Position numbers and translations under genes: made by a program. A stretch of DNA of 64,000 nucleotides from Bacteroidales bacterium (GTDB lineage Bacteria > Bacteroidota > Bacteroidia > Bacteroidales > Marinilabiliaceae). Each line of letters starts with the position of its first letter. Position 1 is the stretch's first letter. Below the pieces are notes generated by a model. It did no database searches and had not been told where the DNA came from. It saw only the letters and a list, made by a program, of their open reading frames with translations. The stretch spans positions 1-64,000 of the forward strand of contig JAGCYH010000022.1 of assembly GCA_017960905.1 (NCBI GenBank), written 5' to 3'. Below are positions 45,258 through 54,915 of the stretch, piece after piece.

Positions 45258-45821
45258 CTATTTATTATTATATTGCGTCATTGTCAGTTGCAAACCTATG
45301 GTGACGAAGCTCTTTATCATTTCGCCGGCTATGCGGAAGCGCTCGCCGACGGTGGCTTGCTCTTCGTCGGTCCAGCGGCCGAGTACGAAGTCGATTTGTC
45401 CGCCACGGCTGAATTCGTTGCCAATGCCGAAACGGATTCGTGCATAATTGCACGAACCGAGCATTAAGTTGATGTTTTTCAGCCCGTTATGTCCGCCGTC
45501 GCTGCCTTTGCCTTTCATTCGCAGCGTGCCGAACGGCAACGACAGGTCGTCGACTACCACAAGAAGGTTCTCGATGGGAATCTTCTCCTTCTGCAGCCAG
45601 TAGTTGACCGCCTTGCCGCTCAGGTTCATGTATGTATTCGGCTTGAGCAGAATGAGTTCGCGACCTTTATATTTAAAGGTACCTACAGCGCCGTAGCGCT
45701 CTTCGGTCATCTCCACTTGGTTGTCGGCGGCCAGCGCGCCGACAATGTCGAAACCCGAGTTGTGGCGTGTGTGTGCGTACTCTTCGCCTATGTTGCCCAA
45801 TCCGACTATCAGGTATTTCAT
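45258..45821 (-). CDS. pth: peptidyl-tRNA hydrolase
   Basis: A 187-residue enzyme that releases tRNA from prematurely dropped peptidyl-tRNA. The N-terminal [25 protein letters not shown] contains the conserved Asn and catalytic His. [45 protein letters not shown] and the C-terminal LGRWTDEE are standard. Normal length. It abuts the end of ddl with no spacer. Confidence 0.96.
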   Translation of the reverse strand: MKYLIVGLGNIGEEYAHTRHNSGFDIVGALAADNQVEMTEERYGAVGTFKYKGRELILLKPNTYMNLSGKAVNYWLQKEKIPIENLLVVVDDLSLPFGTLRMKGKGSDGGHNGLKNINLMLGSCNYARIRFGIGNEFSRGGQIDFVLGRWTDEEQATVGERFRIAGEMIKSFVTIGLQLTMTQYNNK

Positions 45822-46805
45822 TTATTTACAATTGTTTAGAATATCGTCGATAACTTCGGTGAAGACATCTTTAGGCTGCATTCCGTTGGCTCTGATTTGC
45901 TGCGGAATGAAGCTTGTCATTGTCATGCCCGGCGTGGTGTTCACTTCGAGCAGGTACGGCGTGCCGTTACAGATGATGAAGTCGATGCGCACAATGCCTT
46001 TCATGTCCATTATGTCGTAAACCTCTGAAGCAGTGGCCCATACGCGGTCGCGCACGTCGTCGCTGACGCGCGCCGGCGTAATCTCTTTTGCCACGCCGGG
46101 TGTGTATTTTGCCTCATAATCGAAAAATTCGTTACCGCTAACTACCTCTGTCAGAGGAAAAATGACTGTGCGTTTAGCTGTTTTGTACAAGCCGCAGGTA
46201 ACTTCTGTGCCAGCAAGGAACGACTCGATGATAACCTCGTCGCTCTCTTTCATGGCCTTGTCGATGGCCGGTACTATGTCGTTGGCGTTGCTGACTTTGC
46301 TCACGCCAAAGCTCGAGCCGCCTGCAGCCGGTTTCACGAAGCATGGCAGTCCCAGACGTTCTACGATGCCTTTGGCATCGTACGTTTTGCCTTTGCGTAC
46401 GAGAACCGAGTCGGCCACTTTGATGCCAAAGCCACGCAAGTAATTGTTGCACACATATTTATCGTATGTCATGGCCGAAATGAGCGACGGGCATGTTGAG
46501 TGCGGAAGGTCGATCATTTCGAAGTAGCCAGTCAGTTGGCCGTTCTCGCCGGGCTGACCGTGAATGGTTATGTATGCGAAATCGATTTTCGTTTTTCCTT
46601 TGCCTGCGTCGAACGAGAAATCGGTTTTGTCTATTTCGTAGTGCTGGCCGTCAATCACGGCTGCCCACTCGGTTTTCGAGATGAAAACCGGAATAAGGTT
46701 GTAGTGCTCGGAGTCGATGAACGACATAAGTCCGGCCAGACTTTTCTCAGAAACAACGGCTTCGGATGAGAAACCGCCGTAAACTATGGCAACATTCTTT
46801 TTCAT
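45822..46805 (-). CDS. ddl: D-alanine--D-alanine ligase
   Basis: A 327-residue ATP-grasp enzyme making the D-Ala-D-Ala dipeptide for peptidoglycan. VAIVYGGFSSEAVVSEKS at the N-terminus, GLPCFVKPAAGGSSFGVSKV (ATP-grasp loop), EVTCGLYKT, and the C-terminal VRIDFIICNGTPYLLEVNTTPGMT (metal and substrate site) are typical. It lies in a cell-envelope cluster with PASTA, M23 and DivIC-like genes. Confidence 0.96.
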   Translation of the reverse strand: MKKNVAIVYGGFSSEAVVSEKSLAGLMSFIDSEHYNLIPVFISKTEWAAVIDGQHYEIDKTDFSFDAGKGKTKIDFAYITIHGQPGENGQLTGYFEMIDLPHSTCPSLISAMTYDKYVCNNYLRGFGIKVADSVLVRKGKTYDAKGIVERLGLPCFVKPAAGGSSFGVSKVSNANDIVPAIDKAMKESDEVIIESFLAGTEVTCGLYKTAKRTVIFPLTEVVSGNEFFDYEAKYTPGVAKEITPARVSDDVRDRVWATASEVYDIMDMKGIVRIDFIICNGTPYLLEVNTTPGMTMTSFIPQQIRANGMQPKDVFTEVIDDILNNCK

Positions 46806-46830
46806 TATAGTATAATTTATTTGTTTTCAA

Positions 46831-47916
46831 TTAATTATCACGTCCGACGATGTAAGTCCGCCAACGTTTGATGCATTCGGCCATGTCGGTTGGTATCTCG
46901 GAGTCGAACTCCATGTACTCGCCTGTGGTGGGATGCGCGAAGCCCAAGGTCTTCGCGTGCAGCGCCTGGCGCGGCAGCACTTCAAAGCAGTTGTTGACAA
47001 ACTGACGGTATTTCGTAAAAGTTGTACCTTTTAATATAGCGTTGCCGCCGTAGCGTTCGTCGTTGAACAGGATGTGCCCAATCGACTTGAAATGAGCGCG
47101 TATCTGATGTGTGCGCCCCGTTTCGAGGCGGCACTCGACGAGTGTTACATAGCCAAGCCGCTCTAACACACGATAGTGTGTTACGGCGTGCTTGCCGATG
47201 CCGCTATCGGGCGGATAGACAGCCATTTGCTTGCGGTCGCTCACACTGCGGCCGATGTTCCCGACGATGGTACCTTCGTCGTTCTCCATCTGTCCCCAGA
47301 CCAGCGCCACGTAGGTCCGCGACGTGGTTTTGTTGAAAAATTGCCGCGCAAGCGACAATTTAGCTTTTTCGGTTTTAGCTACCACGAGCAGTCCCGATGT
47401 GTCTTTGTCGATGCGGTGTACAAGGCCCGGGCGCGGGTCATTGCCGCTGAAGAGCGGCAAGTCGCGCAGGTGCCACGCCAAGGCGTTGACCAGCGTGCCG
47501 GTGTAGTTCCCGTAGCCCGGATGAACAACCATTCCGGGGTTTTTGTTCACCACGAGCAGGTCGTCGTCTTCATATACTATATTAATAGGTATATCTTCGG
47601 GAATAATTTCGATTTCGCGTGGCGGATAGCTCATCACTATGGTGACCACGTCGCCGGGTTTGACACGGTAGTTGGCTTTGGCGGCGGTGCCGTTGACCAA
47701 TATGCAGTCGTTGTCGGCTGCCTCTTGCACTTTGGTGCGCGAGGCGTGTTCTATTCTGTTAACCAGGAATTTATCGACTCTGAGGAGGCCTTGCTTCGGG
47801 TCGGCTACGAAGCGGTAATGCTCGTACTGACCGCCGTCGGTTGGTTCGACGGCATCTTCGATGTCGTCGTCGATGATGTCGCTGTCGAATTCCGAATCTA
47901 TATTATCCTCTAACAT
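46831..47916 (-). CDS. rluD: RluD-type 23S rRNA pseudouridine synthase
   Basis: A 361-residue enzyme. After an acidic N-terminal extension (about 30 residues) comes an S4 domain (LLRVDKFLVNRIEHASRTKVQEA), then the catalytic domain with PGLVHRIDKDTSGLLVVAKT, which holds the catalytic Asp, and the later LETGRTHQIRAHFKSIGHI. RluA/RluC/RluD relatives cannot be separated with certainty by eye; RluD is favoured by the S4 domain and the context. It is 9 bases after the PASTA gene. Confidence 0.9.
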   Translation of the reverse strand: MLEDNIDSEFDSDIIDDDIEDAVEPTDGGQYEHYRFVADPKQGLLRVDKFLVNRIEHASRTKVQEAADNDCILVNGTAAKANYRVKPGDVVTIVMSYPPREIEIIPEDIPINIVYEDDDLLVVNKNPGMVVHPGYGNYTGTLVNALAWHLRDLPLFSGNDPRPGLVHRIDKDTSGLLVVAKTEKAKLSLARQFFNKTTSRTYVALVWGQMENDEGTIVGNIGRSVSDRKQMAVYPPDSGIGKHAVTHYRVLERLGYVTLVECRLETGRTHQIRAHFKSIGHILFNDERYGGNAILKGTTFTKYRQFVNNCFEVLPRQALHAKTLGFAHPTTGEYMEFDSEIPTDMAECIKRWRTYIVGRDN

Positions 47917-47925
47917 AACGACTTA

Positions 47926-48786
47926 CTATTCTTCGTCAGTTTGAGAGTCAATTTCTAAGTCGGTGTAATCCTCGTCAATATCGTCGAAGTTTGACTTGAC
48001 GGCTTTTTGCACGTCGAGGGTGAGCCAAATGTTGACCGACGAGCCGGCGGGCAGCGATGCTGCGTTGATGGCTTCGGGCGACTGGCGGTAGATTACCGCC
48101 ACGTCGGAATCTTCTTTGCAAGTTACTGTTTTGTCGTAAATTACAGCGCCAATGCTCAGTCCGGCCGCTTTCACGGCCGACTTCGCGTCGGCAAAGTTAT
48201 AGTTGAGCACGTCGGGCACTATGCAAGCGTTGCCGCCCGATTTGCTTACAACGATGTCGATCACGGTGCCTTTGGGCAGGCGGTCGCCTTCACGAAGCTG
48301 GCTGCCGTTGACAAGCAACGCCAGCACCAAGTCGTCGTGTTCCGACGGCTTGTACTCAATGCGGCCAACTTTCATGCCTATCATGTCGAGCACGTATTTG
48401 GCGTTGCGCAGCGAGTTGGCGTTGTTAATCAGGTCCGACGGAATGGTTACCATCTCTTTGCTGTAGGCGTTGATGGTAAGGTATACTTTGCGCCCCGACT
48501 TCACGTAGCTGCCGGCTTTCGGGTGCTGGTCGATGACAGCACCCGGCGCCACGCCGTCTTTGAACATAGAGTCGGATACGACGAATTCGATATCGGCTTT
48601 GCCGATTATCGCTTTTATCTGGTCGAATTTATATCCTTCAATATTAGGTACTTCGATTTTTTCGCCATGGTGTGTGTACGACGACAGACTCATCATGACA
48701 ACAACGATAAGCAGAACCATTACCACAATTGCGATAAGTATCTGCAACCAAAAGACTTTAGTTTTAATAAACTGAATGAAATTCAT
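47926..48786 (-). CDS. membrane-anchored PASTA-domain protein
   Basis: A 286-residue protein with one membrane segment (about residues 14-35) and an extracytoplasmic part of three PASTA-like modules (VPNIEGYKFDQIKAII, IGMKVGRIEYKPSEHDD, VPDVLNYNFADAKSAV), each ending in a VSKSGG- or SVNIWL-type strand. An acidic tail follows. PASTA domains bind peptidoglycan fragments or muropeptides. Unlike PrkC-type proteins there is no kinase, and unlike PBP2x no transpeptidase. Its place between RluD and cell-division genes is conserved in Bacteroidota. Confidence 0.88.
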   Translation of the reverse strand: MNFIQFIKTKVFWLQILIAIVVMVLLIVVVMMSLSSYTHHGEKIEVPNIEGYKFDQIKAIIGKADIEFVVSDSMFKDGVAPGAVIDQHPKAGSYVKSGRKVYLTINAYSKEMVTIPSDLINNANSLRNAKYVLDMIGMKVGRIEYKPSEHDDLVLALLVNGSQLREGDRLPKGTVIDIVVSKSGGNACIVPDVLNYNFADAKSAVKAAGLSIGAVIYDKTVTCKEDSDVAVIYRQSPEAINAASLPAGSSVNIWLTLDVQKAVKSNFDDIDEDYTDLEIDSQTDEE

Positions 48787-48851
48787 ATCTGTATGTTTGG
48801 GCTCAAAAGTAGCAAAAAGTTGCGTAACTTGGGCATTTATTTTTCAGAAAA

Positions 48852-49169
48852 TTATCTTTTCATGCGGAAACTTATGTAGAGTTCTACTAAAGCGTCGGCC
48901 AGAAGCGGAATGACCCAGTAGCGTTTCGACTGATACATTATATATACGGCCACCATCAGGAATACCGAGCCCATCGTCAGAATGAGTATTTGGCGGCGTT
49001 CGGTCTTGTCGTCGGTTTTCGCGTGCGCGAAAAGCCTCACAAAGAACATGGCCACAGCGCCCGCGCCCAGTACTATATAACCTTCTCTAATTCCGAAAAT
49101 ATAAATGACAACTCCTATGAAAGCGACAAGCATCAACAATGCATGCACGAGACTAAACGCCTTATTCAT
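48852..49169 (-). CDS. small membrane protein of unknown function
   Basis: A 105-residue hydrophobic protein with about three or four membrane helices (near 5-25, 30-47, 62-80 and possibly 83-98) and a basic C-terminus. No family is recognised. Its location 6 bases after the DivIC/FtsB-like gene suggests co-expression with cell-wall functions. Confidence 0.6.
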   Translation of the reverse strand: MNKAFSLVHALLMLVAFIGVVIYIFGIREGYIVLGAGAVAMFFVRLFAHAKTDDKTERRQILILTMGSVFLMVAVYIMYQSKRYWVIPLLADALVELYISFRMKR

Positions 49170-49175
49170 TGTGTG

Positions 49176-49475
49176 TTACTTAATAATAAAGATTACTTCG
49201 TCGTCTTTTTTCATAAAGAACTCTTCGCGCGCGAATTTCTCGAGGCTCTCCTTGCTGCTGTTGAGGTCCTGCATTTTCTGCTTCTCGTCTTCGATGGAGC
49301 GAGTCAGACGCGCTTTTTCCTGGTTGAGTTCGTTGACTTTCTGATAGAGCGAATAGCGGTAGCAGAGGTTGTCGCTGTCGAATATGGCTATCCAGAGCAG
49401 GAACCCGAGCACCGTGATTACATATTTGTTTTTTAGCAGAGGCTTAAAAACCTCTATAAAGTCTGTTTTGCTCAT
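49176..49475 (-). CDS. DivIC/FtsB-type septum formation initiator
   Basis: A 99-residue bitopic protein. A membrane helix (about 17-35) is followed by a coiled coil (VNELNQEKARLTRSIEDEKQKMQDL) and the FAREEFFMKKDDEVIFII ending typical of the septum formation initiator family. Such proteins join FtsL and FtsQ in the divisome. It lies directly after the M23 peptidase gene (3-base gap), a fitting partner in septal wall remodelling. Confidence 0.88.
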   Translation of the reverse strand: MSKTDFIEVFKPLLKNKYVITVLGFLLWIAIFDSDNLCYRYSLYQKVNELNQEKARLTRSIEDEKQKMQDLNSSKESLEKFAREEFFMKKDDEVIFIIK

Positions 49476-49478
49476 CGT

Positions 49479-50453
49479 TTAATCAAAAGTCTTGTTTGTG
49501 TCGGTCGAAATAGCAATCATCTTCTCGTACTCTTCGGGAGTGAGCGACTCTTGATAGTAGTAGAGTTGCGGATTGACCTTAACGCCTTTTTTCATCACTT
49601 CGTAATGCACGTGCGGAGCTGTGCTCAGGCCAGTGTTGCCCACATAGCCAATCACGTCGCCGCGCTTAACTTTCTGGCCAACAGTAACATTAAATGCGCT
49701 CATGTGGGCGTACATGCTCTGATAGCCGAAGCCGTGGTCGATTTTCACGTGCTTGCCGTAGCCGCTGAAGCTCGTTTCGACGCTCACAACGGTGCCGTCG
49801 CCAGTGGCGTAAATCTCTGTGCCAGTGGGCGCAGAGAAATCCATGCCCTCGTGGAATTTCTTTATTTTATATATAGGATGAATTCGCCAGCCCCAGCCCG
49901 ACGCTGTGCGCGTGAGGTCTTTGTTGTTGATGGGCATTATGGCGGGCATGCATTTTATCATTTCGTTGTTGCGCTTCACGAGGTCGATGATTTCGTCGAA
50001 CGAGACGCTCTGCACGTAGAGCTGTTTGGCTACGACATCGAGCCGCTTGGCGGTCTCGATGACCATTTCGGAGTTGGTCATGCTCTCGAGGTTTTCGTAG
50101 CGGTTGATGCCGCCGAAACCTGCCTTGCGCACCGATGTAGGTATGGAGTCGGCTTCGTAGATGACGCGGTAGATGTTTTCGTCGCGCATGTGCACGTCGT
50201 CGAGTACGACTTGTATCTGGTCGAGTTTGTTGCTCATGAGTTCATATTGTGCGAGCAATTCCTGATTTTCGCGTCGGAGTTTCTTCTCTTCGGGGCTGTC
50301 TAAGAAATAAACGAACACAACGAAGAGCGCAAGACCGAACACAACACCAAAAGAAATGTGAAAAATCAAGCGTGAGAAATAATACTTAAATCCGTGTGTA
50401 ACTCTTTTGTACTCAAGAGTTTCCGGGTCGTATTTATAGTGAGCTTTAGCCAT
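49479..50453 (-). CDS. M23-family murein endopeptidase-type protein
   Basis: A 324-residue protein. One N-terminal membrane segment (about 28-50), a coiled coil (about 52-85), then a C-terminal LytM domain: HEGMDFSAPTGTEIYATGDG contains the first His and Asp zinc ligands, and HVHYEVMKKG the HxH motif. All zinc ligands are present, so the enzyme is probably active against peptide cross-links. First gene of the envelope cluster, with a strong promoter overlapping the divergent alaS promoter. Confidence 0.9.
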   Translation of the reverse strand: MAKAHYKYDPETLEYKRVTHGFKYYFSRLIFHISFGVVFGLALFVVFVYFLDSPEEKKLRRENQELLAQYELMSNKLDQIQVVLDDVHMRDENIYRVIYEADSIPTSVRKAGFGGINRYENLESMTNSEMVIETAKRLDVVAKQLYVQSVSFDEIIDLVKRNNEMIKCMPAIMPINNKDLTRTASGWGWRIHPIYKIKKFHEGMDFSAPTGTEIYATGDGTVVSVETSFSGYGKHVKIDHGFGYQSMYAHMSAFNVTVGQKVKRGDVIGYVGNTGLSTAPHVHYEVMKKGVKVNPQLYYYQESLTPEEYEKMIAISTDTNKTFD

Positions 50454-50496
50454 ATAATTAATCTTTGTTTGTACTTTTTAATTATAGTTTGAGTGC

Positions 50497-50527
50497 CAAA
50501 ATTACTAAAATAAATTAATTTTGCAAA
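50497..50527 (-). promoter_or_regulatory. promoter of the M23/cell-envelope cluster
   Basis: Minus-strand TTTG (50527-50524), exact 19-base spacer, TAATTTTG (50504-50497). The -33 element abuts the -7 box of divergent alaS. Confidence 0.7.
50516..50523 (+). promoter_or_regulatory. -7 box of alaS
   Basis: TAATTTTG at 50516-50523. The nearest TTTG (50488-50491) is 24 bases upstream, longer than usual. The predicted start near 50529 would give a leader of about 36 bases to the ATG at 50566. Confidence 0.5.
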
Positions 50528-50565
50528 CTATTATGAATGAAAATATTAAAAAAACGCATAAAAAA

Positions 50566-53199
50566 ATGACTGCATCAGAAGTACGTGAGAGTTTTTTGGA
50601 CTTTTTCAAGTCGAAAAACCACAAAATTGTGCCTTCGGCACCGATGGTTGTGAAGAACGACCCGACATTGATGTTTACCAATGCCGGAATGAATCAATTT
50701 AAGGATATTTTTCTGGGTAACAGCAAGATAGTTAATCCGCGCGTTGCCGACGCGCAAAAGTGTTTGCGCGTATCGGGCAAGCACAACGACCTCGAGGAGG
50801 TCGGCCACGACACGTACCACCACACTATGTTCGAGATGCTTGGCAACTGGTCGTTTGGCGACTACTTCAAAGATGAGGCCATTGCTTGGGCATGGGAGTA
50901 TCTGACTGAAGTGCTCAAAATCGATAAGAACCGCTTGTATGTGACCATTTTCGAGGGCTCGAAAGCCGACGGCGTTGAGCGCGACGAAGAGGCTTACCAA
51001 TGCTGGCTCAAACATGTGCCCGCCGACCGCATTCTCGAAGGCAACAAACACGATAACTTCTGGGAAATGGGCGAGACCGGACCGTGCGGTCCGTGCTCGG
51101 AAATACACATCGACATGCGTCCCGAAGCCGAGATTGCCAAGGTGCCAGGCCGCGAGCTCGTCAACAAAGACAACCCTCAAGTGATTGAAATCTGGAACAA
51201 CGTGTTCATGCAATACAACCGCAAAGCCAACGGTGAACTTGAGAAACTGCCTAACCATCACGTAGATACGGGTATGGGTTTCGAGAGGTTGGTGCGTGTG
51301 GTGCAGCATAAGACATCGAACTACGATACCGACGTTTTCACACCGATACTCGACAAGATAACCGAGATAACCGGCGTGAAGTATGGCACCTCGGAGAAGA
51401 CCGACATAGCCATGCGTGTGATGGCCGACCACATACGCACAATAGCGTTCTCGATTACCGACGGCCAGCTGCCGTCGAACAACAAAGCCGGCTACGTAAT
51501 CCGTCGCATTCTGCGCCGTGCAGTGCGCTACAATTACACGTTCCTCAATGGCCGCGAGGCCACGCTCTACAAACTTCTGCCGGCTCTCATCGCCACAATG
51601 GGCAAGGCTTATCCCGAACTCGTTGCGCAACAGGAACTTGTGTCGAAAGTGATAAAAGAAGAAGAGGAGGCGTTCCTGCGCACCCTCTCGACAGGCATCA
51701 ACATGCTCGATAAAATTATTGCCGATACCAAAAAACAAAATATCAAACAGATAAGCGGCAAAGTAGCGTTCGATCTATACGACACTTACGGCTTCCCACT
51801 CGACCTTACCGAGCTCATTCTCAGAGAGAACGAGCTCAGTGTCAACATAAAAGAGTTTGAGCAGGAGATGAACGCTCAGAAAGAGCGCGCCCGCAATGCG
51901 AGCGCGATAGAAGCCGACGACTGGACCTACCTGCTCGACAACGACAAAGAGGAGTTTGTTGGCTACGATACGCTTGATACAGATGTTGTTATAAGCCGTT
52001 ATCGTAAGGTGAAAACCAAAAACAAAGAGCAATATCAGTTGGTGTTCAACGTAACGCCGTTCTATGGTGAGAGCGGCGGTCAGGTTGGCGACCATGGCTA
52101 CATAAGCAACGACGAAGAGCGCATCGACATAGTTGACACAATAAAAGAGAACGGACTGATAATTCATTTGGCATCGAAGATGCCAAATAATTTCAAAACC
52201 ACGTTCCACGCAGTTGTCGACAAGCGCCGCCGTCAGCAGATAGCCAACAACCACACGGCCACACACCTTATGCAGGAGGCTCTGCGCAAAGTGCTTGGCA
52301 CACATGTAGAGCAGAAAGGCTCACTTGTGTCGCCCGACTATCTGCGCTTCGATTTCTCTCATTTCCAGAAAGTTACCGACGAAGAACTCGCTCAAGTGGA
52401 GCATTTGGTAAATGAGAAAATCCGCGAGAACATTCCGCTCAACGAGATGCGCAACATACCCATTGCCAAGGCGAAAGAGATGGGCGCTATGGCGCTTTTC
52501 GGTGAGAAATATGGCGAAAACGTGCGTTGCATACAGTTCGGCACTTCGGTGGAGCTCTGCGGTGGTACGCACACAAGCGCCACGGGCAATATCGGATACT
52601 TCAAGATACTTTCAGAGTCGTCGGCATCGGCAGGCGTTCGGCGTATCGAGGCCGTAACGGCCGAGAAAGCCGAAGAGTACATCTGCAACATGGCTGGCGT
52701 CATCAAAGAGATATCGGAGATGGTCAAAGGTTCGACGAATATCCAGAAAGGCATTGAGAATCTGATACTTACAAATGCCAAACTCGAAAGTCAGGTTGCC
52801 GAGATGATCAACGGCATGCTTGCAATAGAAAAAGGCAAACTGAAAGAGAAAGTAGAGCAGGTGAATGGATGTCAATTGCTTGTGGCACAGGTAGATACCA
52901 CATTCCGCGACAAACTGAAGGATTTGGCCTTCCAGCTTCGCAACGAACACGACAACAGCGTTGTCGTGCTGGGTTGCGCTGTTGCCGACAAACCGCAGCT
53001 GCTTGTGATAATATCCGACAGTCTGGTGGCAGGCAAGAACCTCAATGCCGTTGAGGCGATACGCGCCATAGCGAAACACATAAACGGCGGCGGCGGCGGA
53101 CAGCCGTTCTTTGCCACCGCCGGTGGCAAAAACGGCGCCGGTCTCGATGCCGCTCTGCGCGAGGCGAAGTATTATTTCGCCGACAAGCTGAAACAATAA
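50566..53199 (+). CDS. alaS: alanyl-tRNA synthetase
   Basis: An 877-residue class II synthetase charging tRNA-Ala. The start is placed at [14 protein letters not shown], the canonical AlaS N-terminus; an in-frame ATG at 50533 would add 11 basic residues but lies almost at the transcription start. Motifs: [16 protein letters not shown] (active site), [17 protein letters not shown], the editing-domain HTATHLM and [10 protein letters not shown] zinc motifs (about 560-670), and the C-terminal glycine-rich [14 protein letters not shown]. Full length. Strong terminator downstream. Confidence 0.97.
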   Translation: MTASEVRESFLDFFKSKNHKIVPSAPMVVKNDPTLMFTNAGMNQFKDIFLGNSKIVNPRVADAQKCLRVSGKHNDLEEVGHDTYHHTMFEMLGNWSFGDYFKDEAIAWAWEYLTEVLKIDKNRLYVTIFEGSKADGVERDEEAYQCWLKHVPADRILEGNKHDNFWEMGETGPCGPCSEIHIDMRPEAEIAKVPGRELVNKDNPQVIEIWNNVFMQYNRKANGELEKLPNHHVDTGMGFERLVRVVQHKTSNYDTDVFTPILDKITEITGVKYGTSEKTDIAMRVMADHIRTIAFSITDGQLPSNNKAGYVIRRILRRAVRYNYTFLNGREATLYKLLPALIATMGKAYPELVAQQELVSKVIKEEEEAFLRTLSTGINMLDKIIADTKKQNIKQISGKVAFDLYDTYGFPLDLTELILRENELSVNIKEFEQEMNAQKERARNASAIEADDWTYLLDNDKEEFVGYDTLDTDVVISRYRKVKTKNKEQYQLVFNVTPFYGESGGQVGDHGYISNDEERIDIVDTIKENGLIIHLASKMPNNFKTTFHAVVDKRRRQQIANNHTATHLMQEALRKVLGTHVEQKGSLVSPDYLRFDFSHFQKVTDEELAQVEHLVNEKIRENIPLNEMRNIPIAKAKEMGAMALFGEKYGENVRCIQFGTSVELCGGTHTSATGNIGYFKILSESSASAGVRRIEAVTAEKAEEYICNMAGVIKEISEMVKGSTNIQKGIENLILTNAKLESQVAEMINGMLAIEKGKLKEKVEQVNGCQLLVAQVDTTFRDKLKDLAFQLRNEHDNSVVVLGCAVADKPQLLVIISDSLVAGKNLNAVEAIRAIAKHINGGGGGQPFFATAGGKNGAGLDAALREAKYYFADKLKQ

Positions 53200-53215
53200 C
53201 AAAGCATATATGCAG

Positions 53216-53248
53216 AAAAAAGGCAGAGCTTTACGCTCTGCCTTTTTT
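53216..53248 (+). terminator. terminator after alaS
   Basis: aggcagagc-tttac-gctctgcct hairpin flanked by A and T tracts. Confidence 0.85.
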
Positions 53249-53276
53249 ATTATGCTCTCTGACAGCACAATAAAAA

Positions 53277-53300
53277 AGCCGAAGAGCTGACTCTTCGGCT
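53277..53300 (-). terminator. terminator after rpmH
   Basis: agccgaagag-ctga-ctcttcggct, a 10-bp perfect stem 28 bases beyond the rpmH stop. A T run follows on the minus strand. Confidence 0.8.
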
Positions 53301-53327
53301 ATATTTTTACCCGATAAGGCCGGAAAA

Positions 53328-53489
53328 TTAATAAGCCTTACCTTTGTTTTCGCTCGAAACGGTAAGTTTCTTTCTGCCTTTTGCACGGCGCGAAGCCAAA
53401 ACACGACGGCCGTTTGCTGTGGCCATTCTCTGACGGAAACCGTGTTTGTTTATTCTCTTACGGTTTGATGGTTGAAATGTCCTTTTCAT
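53328..53489 (-). CDS. rpmH: 50S ribosomal protein L34
   Basis: A 53-residue very basic protein. [19 protein letters not shown] at the N-terminus and [20 protein letters not shown] are unmistakable L34 sequence. A nine-residue C-terminal extension after the usual end (SSENKGKAY) is common in Bacteroidota. It is transcribed alone from a consensus promoter. The usual neighbours rnpA and yidC are absent; rsmG lies 126 bases upstream, which recalls the origin-proximal rpmH-gidB region of other bacteria, but no DnaA-box cluster is seen. Confidence 0.97.
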   Translation of the reverse strand: MKRTFQPSNRKRINKHGFRQRMATANGRRVLASRRAKGRKKLTVSSENKGKAY

Positions 53490-53530
53490 CGCTATATCTT
53501 TTTTTATTATTATCTTTTTATTTCGAGGTG

Positions 53531-53561
53531 CAAAATTAATAGTTTCTCCGATAGTATCAAA
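53531..53561 (-). promoter_or_regulatory. consensus promoter of rpmH
   Basis: Minus-strand TTTG (53561-53558), 19-base spacer, TAATTTTG (53538-53531), about 42 bases before the start codon. Confidence 0.7.
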
Positions 53562-53615
53562 AACTTTTCGTCAAAAAGTTTTCAAGAAAATCACAAATCG
53601 CTGTTGTCCAGTGTT

Positions 53616-54236
53616 TTATAATGATAGATGAATGAGCTTTTTCGTTTCGAAAAACTCATCGTCGAAGTATTCGGTAAGGTCGGTTACGAGCACGTTGTTG
53701 CCGAACTTGGCGATTTCGGACTCGAAATCGCCGCCTTTGAGGTAGAGTATGCCGTTGTGTATGGCGTTGCGGTTGGTTTTGGCAACCAGATGGCGTGTCA
53801 TCTTGACGAAGTCGGGGAAAGCCGTTACTGCGCGGCTTACGACGAAGTCGTATTGTCCGCGCTCCTGTTCGGAGCGCGCCTGACGCGCTTCGACGTTTGT
53901 GAGCCCGAGCTGCGAGGCTACGCCTTCGACAACTTTGATTTTTTTACCTATTGAGTCGATGAGAGTGAACTGCACGTCGGGAAACATGATGGCGAGCGGA
54001 ATGCCAGGGAATCCGCCGCCTGTGCCAACGTCGATGATTCGGGTGCCTGGCGCGAACGTGACGCAGTATTTTGCAATCGCGAGCGAGTGCAAAACATGGC
54101 GCGTAGGCAGTTGCTCTATGTCTTTGCGCGATATGACGTTGATTTTTGAGTTCCAGTCGGCATATAGTTCGGGCAATTGCCCGAACTGCTGTATCTGCTT
54201 GTCGGTTAGCGATTTAAATATCTCTTCGATAGCCAT
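53616..54236 (-). CDS. rsmG: 16S rRNA m7G527 methyltransferase
   Basis: A 206-residue SAM-dependent methyltransferase that modifies G527 of 16S rRNA. WNSKINVISRKDIEQLPTRHVLHSL is the RsmG/GidB N-terminal signature. IIDVGTGGGFPGIPLAI is the SAM-binding motif I, and QYDFVVSRAVTAFPDFV the motif with the family's SRA. Normal length. It follows the ECF sigma factor gene with a single base between them. Confidence 0.96.
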   Translation of the reverse strand: MAIEEIFKSLTDKQIQQFGQLPELYADWNSKINVISRKDIEQLPTRHVLHSLAIAKYCVTFAPGTRIIDVGTGGGFPGIPLAIMFPDVQFTLIDSIGKKIKVVEGVASQLGLTNVEARQARSEQERGQYDFVVSRAVTAFPDFVKMTRHLVAKTNRNAIHNGILYLKGGDFESEIAKFGNNVLVTDLTEYFDDEFFETKKLIHLSL

Positions 54237-54237
54237 T

Positions 54238-54915
54238 TTACATCATTTCGACGTCGTCGTCATCGTCGTTTCTGTCTCGGTCGTCTTTCTGAGAGCGCAG
54301 ACGGTCTTGCGCAGTTTCGCTGTTTTTGAGAATATTGAAAAGCAGTTCGCGGGCGCGGAAGAGCTGTGCTTTGACAGTTCCGAGCGGCAGAGCGAGTTTT
54401 ACAGATATTTCTTCGTACGACAATTCGTCGAAATAGCGCATTTCGACGAGTTGTTTGTATCTGGGTTTGAGTTTGCTGACCACTTCGCGCACCACATCAA
54501 TCATTTGCGCTTTTATCATTTCTTCGGAGGGGTCGAGGCGTTCGTCGCGGACAGTCATAGGCTTGCTGTCGTCGTCGTCGTTGTTATCGTCGTCGATAGA
54601 GACGACGATAGCTCTGCGTCGGCGGAGGAAATCGATACCGTTGTTCGAGGCTATTTTGAAGAGCCACGTACTGAAAGCGAATTGCGGAGAGTATTGCGCG
54701 ATGCTCTTGAAGGCTTTGCCAAAGGCTTCGATAGTAAGGTCTTCGGCGTCGCTCTTGTTGTTGACCATTTTGAGCAACATGAAATAGATGGAATCCTTAT
54801 ACCGTGCCATGAGCTTGGCGTAAGCCGACTGGTCGCCGCTGCGAGCGCGTTCGACCAATTCCAAATCGTACTTCGCTTTGTCGGAGTAATTGTTCGTATT
54901 TCCTTTTACCTCCAT
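54238..54915 (-). CDS. ECF-type RNA polymerase sigma factor
   Basis: A 225-residue sigma-70 family protein with regions 2 and 4 only. Region 2 spans about residues 30-100 (YAKLMARYKDSIYFMLLKMVNNKSDAEDLTIEAF, then FSTWLFKIASNNGIDFLRRRR). Region 4 spans about 150-205 (RYKQLVEMRYFDELSYEEISVKLALPLGTVKAQLFRAREL). A highly acidic linker (DDDNNDDDDS) and an acidic C-terminus (DDDDDVEMM) are unusual. No anti-sigma factor gene is adjacent. It overlaps the end of the glycosyltransferase gene by 10 bases and precedes rsmG by one base. Confidence 0.9.
   Translation of the reverse strand: MEVKGNTNNYSDKAKYDLELVERARSGDQSAYAKLMARYKDSIYFMLLKMVNNKSDAEDLTIEAFGKAFKSIAQYSPQFAFSTWLFKIASNNGIDFLRRRRAIVVSIDDDNNDDDDSKPMTVRDERLDPSEEMIKAQMIDVVREVVSKLKPRYKQLVEMRYFDELSYEEISVKLALPLGTVKAQLFRARELLFNILKNSETAQDRLRSQKDDRDRNDDDDDVEMM

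Noticed and set aside
53328..54236. Replication origin near rpmH and rsmG
   Set aside because: These genes neighbour oriC in many bacteria, but no dnaA, DnaA-box cluster or AT-rich unwinding region is visible here.
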